NCBI GenBank assembly: GCA_002256485.1
Contig: NNSG01000010.1
Span: 1-64,000 of the forward strand
Reading direction: 5' to 3'
Origin: Fidelibacterota bacterium 408169
GTDB lineage: Bacteria; Fidelibacterota; Marinisomatia; Marinisomatales; TCS55
DNA: 64,000 nucleotides
Position numbers and translations under genes: made by a program
The notes under the pieces: model-generated
What the model was told of the DNA's origin: nothing
Database searches by the model: none
The model's input: only the letters and a program-made list of their open reading frames with translations
Shown: positions 60,733 through 64,000 of the stretch, piece after piece
Numbering within the stretch: position 1 is the stretch's first letter
Layout of the letters: every line of letters begins with the position of its first letter

Positions 60733-63700
60733 ATGGGGAAATCCACTCCCTCTATTTCTTGTTTTCTTTACCTGTTTTTATCAAGTGCTTTATTTGGTGG
60801 AATCACCGGAAAAATAAGCGGGAAAGTTATTGATGCACAATCCGGATATCCTCTTATTGGTGTAAATATCGTCCTCCATGGAAATGATGCAGGAACAGTT
60901 ACAAATCAAAATGGACTATTTTCTATTATAAATATTGAGCCGGGGACATATTCGGTTCAAAGTTCAATGATCGGTTACTCTGTGGTAACCATGACCCAAG
61001 TTGATGTTGTCATGAATCAAACGACAATAATCAATTTTTCACTTGAACAAGAATCTATACAAATGAGTGAAATTGTTGTTGAAGCAAAAAAACCATTGGT
61101 TATTCATGATGTATCTTCCAGCCGAATGGATTATAATCTTGAAGATATTTCACAATTACCTGTCTCAACATTTTCTGAGGCAATTGGTTATCAGGCCGGT
61201 CTTCAGGGCATGTCCATTAGAGGTGGCGGTCAAAACCAAACAGCTATATTGATAAATGGATTTTCATTAAATGATGGGCGGTCCAATAATCCTTATGCAT
61301 CTTTAAGTTTGAATTCCATTAAGGAAGTTCAAGTTCAAACGGGTGGTTTTAATGCAGAATACGGCAATATTAGGTCGGGAATTATTAATATCATTACCGA
61401 TGATGGGAGTTATGAAAAAATATCAACTGCAATTACCATTAGACAAAGTCCGCCGGCATCAAAACATTTTGGTGAATCTATATATAGTAAATCTTCTTAT
61501 TTTTTACGCCCATATTTAGATGATGATGTATGTTGGGTGGGAACCGCAAACGGAAATTGGGATCAATATACAAAAAACCAATATCCTTCATTTGAAGGCT
61601 GGAATTCTATTTCTGAAGCAACTTTCGCTGATAATGATGAATCAAATGATTTAACACCCCAAGCATTACAACAAATATTTAAATGGCAGCATCGTCGAGA
61701 TGGGAAAATTATAAAGCCAGATTACACAATTGATTTTGCCATAGGCGGACCTGTACCGTTTTTATTTAATCAACTGGGAAAACTCCGTTTCCATATAAGT
61801 CATTTTTCACGGCAAAATGTTTTCATTTTTCCCTTATCACGAGATAGTTATAATAATGATGTTACAAACATGAAACTTACAAGTATTTTATCAAATAAAA
61901 TGAAAATAACGCTAATGGGACTTGTGGGAAAGACCCAATCCACATCTCCTTATAATTGGAAAACGACACCTACGGGATATGTATTAGAAAGTACCCTTTC
62001 TGTGGCAGATTTAACCAATAGTAGTAGCGGCGATGCTATATTATTTATGCCGGGTTATTTCAGTCCAACGGATATAAATCGATCTATGTTAGGATTGCAG
62101 ATAAATCATATGTTAAATACAAACATGTTTTATGATTTAACTGTTCAATTTTCACAAAATGAATATAATACATTTCAAATAGAAGAACGGGATACAACTG
62201 CTGTTTATGAAATTATTCCCGGATATTTTACCGATGAAGCACCATTTGGATATTGGGGGAATAGCGTTACAGGAATTGATGGTATGATTTTGGGTGGGTG
62301 GATGAATTTAGGTCGAGATAAAAGTACCATTTCAACTTTATTATTAAAATTTGATTTAACCAATCAACTGAATTCGAAGCATCAGGTAAAAACAGGTTTC
62401 CAAATTGTTGCAAATCATTATGATATCAAATCATTTACGGAAAACCCATCTATGAATACTTGGAATAGAAGTTTAGAATATAATGCAACACCAATTCGTG
62501 GCGGATTTTATGTCCAGGATAAACTTGAGTATGAGGGATTTATCGTAAATGCAGGAACTCGACTCGATTACATGAATGCTAATACTGTTAATTATGTGTT
62601 GGATGATTTTGATGAATTTTATGAACAAGGGAATGGTGATTTGATCGAGGAAGAAGCTCCAACAGAAGATTCTAATCCTGTTCTCAAAATAAGTCCAAGG
62701 CTGGGCATTTCCCACCCTATAACAGAAACATCAAAGCTTTATTTTAATTACGGACATTTTCAGAGTGAACCAGCTTCTTCATATCGTTTTAGAGTACAAA
62801 GGGAATCAAATGGGCTAGTGACACATATGGGTAACCCCAATATGATATTTGAACAGACAATTGCGTACGAATTGGGTTACTCGCAATCTTGGAAAGAATA
62901 TTTACTTAATTTATCGACTTATTATAAAGATGTTACTGATGAACCAAATTGGATTTATTACGGCAATATGGGTCGGACTGTTTCCTATAAAAAAGCCATG
63001 AATAATGAATATGAAGATATTCGAGGATTTGAACTAACCATCAGTAAGAAAACTGGGAAATGGATTACAGGATTTATCAATTATACCTACATGGTTCGAT
63101 CCTACGGCTATTTTGGTTTAACCAATTATTATCAAGACCCACAGGAGCAACAAGAATATCTTCAACTGAATCCATATCAAGAACGCCCTCACCCATTACC
63201 CTATTTGAGATGGAATCTACAATTGACTGTTCCAGATAATTATGGGCCTCTTGTACAGGGATTATTTAGACCCTTAGGCGGATGGAAATTGAACATTCTT
63301 GGCTCTTATAATACAGGAACATTTGCAACGTTTAATCCGAATTCAATCCCGGGAGTTGTAGATAATATTCAATGGAAAGATCGGTATAATGTAGATTTAA
63401 AATTCAGTAAGTCACTTGCTATTAAATCGGTAAAAGCAAGTTTATTCATTGATATCAGTAACGCTTTAAATACAAAATTCATGAGTTCGGCCGGATTTTC
63501 TGATTACTATGATTATTTGGATTATCTTGAGTCATTAAATTTTTCTTGGGAAGATGACGAGGAAAAAGGAAATGATAGGGTTGGGGAATATAGAGATTGG
63601 AATGTAGAGTACGATCCCTTGGAAGATAATCTCGCAAATGATCCGGACATAAAAGCAAGAAATGATAATAGGAAAAAGACAAAATCATATATTGATATGC

Positions 63701-63768
63701 CAAACATAAAAGCATTTACATTTCTTAATCCAATTAAAATCACTTTTGGTTTTTCATTAACATTATAA
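60733..63768 (+). CDS. TonB-dependent outer-membrane receptor with CarboxypepD-reg-like domain (copy 2)
   Basis: 1011 residues from the ATG at 60733, giving a normal signal peptide (FLYLFLSSALFGG); a longer frame from 60688 overlaps the lipoprotein gene. The domain order is the same as in copy 1: GKISGKVIDAQSGYPLIGVNI, TonB-box-like MSEIVVEAKK, plug GMSIRGGGQNQTAILINGFSLND and TGGFNAEYGNIRSGIINIIT, then the barrel. Shared barrel segments (YPSFEGWN, KPDYTIDFAIGGPVPF, SPRLGISHPITETSKLYFNYGHF) show recent paralogy. The ligand is unknown. It is followed by the paralog of the 55807 protein. Confidence 0.93.
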   Translation: MGKSTPSISCFLYLFLSSALFGGITGKISGKVIDAQSGYPLIGVNIVLHGNDAGTVTNQNGLFSIINIEPGTYSVQSSMIGYSVVTMTQVDVVMNQTTIINFSLEQESIQMSEIVVEAKKPLVIHDVSSSRMDYNLEDISQLPVSTFSEAIGYQAGLQGMSIRGGGQNQTAILINGFSLNDGRSNNPYASLSLNSIKEVQVQTGGFNAEYGNIRSGIINIITDDGSYEKISTAITIRQSPPASKHFGESIYSKSSYFLRPYLDDDVCWVGTANGNWDQYTKNQYPSFEGWNSISEATFADNDESNDLTPQALQQIFKWQHRRDGKIIKPDYTIDFAIGGPVPFLFNQLGKLRFHISHFSRQNVFIFPLSRDSYNNDVTNMKLTSILSNKMKITLMGLVGKTQSTSPYNWKTTPTGYVLESTLSVADLTNSSSGDAILFMPGYFSPTDINRSMLGLQINHMLNTNMFYDLTVQFSQNEYNTFQIEERDTTAVYEIIPGYFTDEAPFGYWGNSVTGIDGMILGGWMNLGRDKSTISTLLLKFDLTNQLNSKHQVKTGFQIVANHYDIKSFTENPSMNTWNRSLEYNATPIRGGFYVQDKLEYEGFIVNAGTRLDYMNANTVNYVLDDFDEFYEQGNGDLIEEEAPTEDSNPVLKISPRLGISHPITETSKLYFNYGHFQSEPASSYRFRVQRESNGLVTHMGNPNMIFEQTIAYELGYSQSWKEYLLNLSTYYKDVTDEPNWIYYGNMGRTVSYKKAMNNEYEDIRGFELTISKKTGKWITGFINYTYMVRSYGYFGLTNYYQDPQEQQEYLQLNPYQERPHPLPYLRWNLQLTVPDNYGPLVQGLFRPLGGWKLNILGSYNTGTFATFNPNSIPGVVDNIQWKDRYNVDLKFSKSLAIKSVKASLFIDISNALNTKFMSSAGFSDYYDYLDYLESLNFSWEDDEEKGNDRVGEYRDWNVEYDPLEDNLANDPDIKARNDNRKKTKSYIDMPNIKAFTFLNPIKITFGFSLTL

Positions 63769-63771
63769 TCT

Positions 63772-64000
63772 ATGATGAAAATTTTTCAAATAGTAATTTT
63801 TATAGTTGGAGTCGCTTATAGCCAAGTGGCAGAAACAGAAACTCGGTATGTGAAAGTGAGTTCATTGCAGAGCCATTTTTCTGCGTACGGCTCCGAGCGG
63901 GCATGGAATAATTCTTACTATGAAGGATTACGCTGGCCAGTAGATTATCCATATCAGGATAATTCAGTTATTAAACGAACGTGGATTGCTACAGAAAACT
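63772..64000 (+). CDS. Secreted protein paired with TonB receptor (copy 2), cut by window end
   Basis: The frame opens with tandem ATGs at 63772 and 63775, three bases after the receptor stop, and runs off the window. It has a signal peptide (KIFQIVIFIVGVAYSQ). The visible mature part contains SHFSAYGSE and YYEGLRWPVDYPYQDNSVIKRTWIATEN, matching HNWFSEAGCE and GLRWPAFYSVQDNQAAKAMWLGVEN of the protein at 55807. It is therefore the second copy of that receptor partner. Confidence 0.85.
   Translation, partial: MMKIFQIVIFIVGVAYSQVAETETRYVKVSSLQSHFSAYGSERAWNNSYYEGLRWPVDYPYQDNSVIKRTWIATEN

Noticed and set aside
1-64000. tRNA, rRNA, prophage or integrative element
   Set aside because: No cloverleaf-like or rRNA-like segment, integrase, phage structural gene or intact transposase was found on either strand by reading. 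A dedicated RNA search would be needed to exclude a small RNA fully.

Overview
The window is AT-rich DNA with short intergenic gaps and long runs of same-strand genes. Three things point to a Gram-negative bacterium of the Fibrobacterota-Chlorobiota-Bacteroidota (FCB) group: large TonB-dependent receptors with an N-terminal carboxypeptidase-regulatory-like domain, a PorV/UPF0164-type outer-membrane protein, and a fused GlcN6P deaminase/PIG-L protein of the kind seen in Bacteroidota. A marine lineage such as Marinimicrobia (SAR406) fits the gene content. That placement is an inference from gene families, not a measured phylogeny. No tRNA, rRNA, CRISPR array or intact transposase was seen.

Region 1 (1-3520) is untidy. 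It holds the start of a secreted cupredoxin-like gene on the minus strand, a 585-base gene-free stretch with a 251-base element bounded by inverted repeats, and an Rrf2 regulator. Two 5'-truncated genes then meet head to head near 1845: a histidine kinase C-terminus and a c-type cytochrome. A second cupredoxin-like gene follows. Region 2 (3659-16996) encodes aerobic respiration. It has two separate heme-copper oxidase gene sets (subunits I-III-IV-II at 3659-7587; II-I-III-III-IV at 9073-13215). Between them lie a Crp/Fnr regulator and an Rrf2 regulator that share an intergenic region with two FNR-type boxes. Assembly genes follow: a degenerate Sco paralog, heme A synthase, heme O synthase, a true Sco protein and a DUF420 protein. 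Each oxidase set carries a small CxxC membrane protein of unknown function.

Region 3 (16998-33425) starts with a 1511-residue minus-strand protein: an acyl-CoA synthetase-like domain, a long unrecognised middle and a C-terminal GNAT domain. On the plus strand come a GAF/HD-GYP signalling protein, a DASS-type transporter, a MATE exporter, pterin-4a-carbinolamine dehydratase, a complete branched-chain amino acid-type ABC transporter (livHMKGF) and a long-chain acyl-CoA synthetase. Many of these genes overlap by a few bases.

Region 4 (33435-49468) is a divergent amino-sugar / cell-wall-sugar locus. The tightly packed minus-strand operon (transcribed 41059 to 33435) encodes a double-domain glycosyltransferase, a BadF-type GlcNAc kinase, a SpoIID/LytB-domain protein, a sodium:solute symporter, a NagX-like DUF5009 membrane protein and a short-chain dehydrogenase. 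The plus-strand operon encodes an esterase, a GH3/beta-lactamase-like lipoprotein, a DUF1460 amidase, the NagB/PIG-L fusion and a GH84 beta-N-acetylglucosaminidase. Together they suggest trimming of muropeptides or GlcNAc-conjugates outside the cytoplasm, uptake, phosphorylation, then deacetylation and deamination to fructose-6-phosphate. Region 5 (49578-64000) has a DEAD-box RNA helicase, diaminopimelate decarboxylase and an outer-membrane cluster. That cluster contains two paralogous TonB-dependent receptors, each followed by a related secreted protein (the second is cut by the window end), plus two lipoproteins and the PorV-like barrel.
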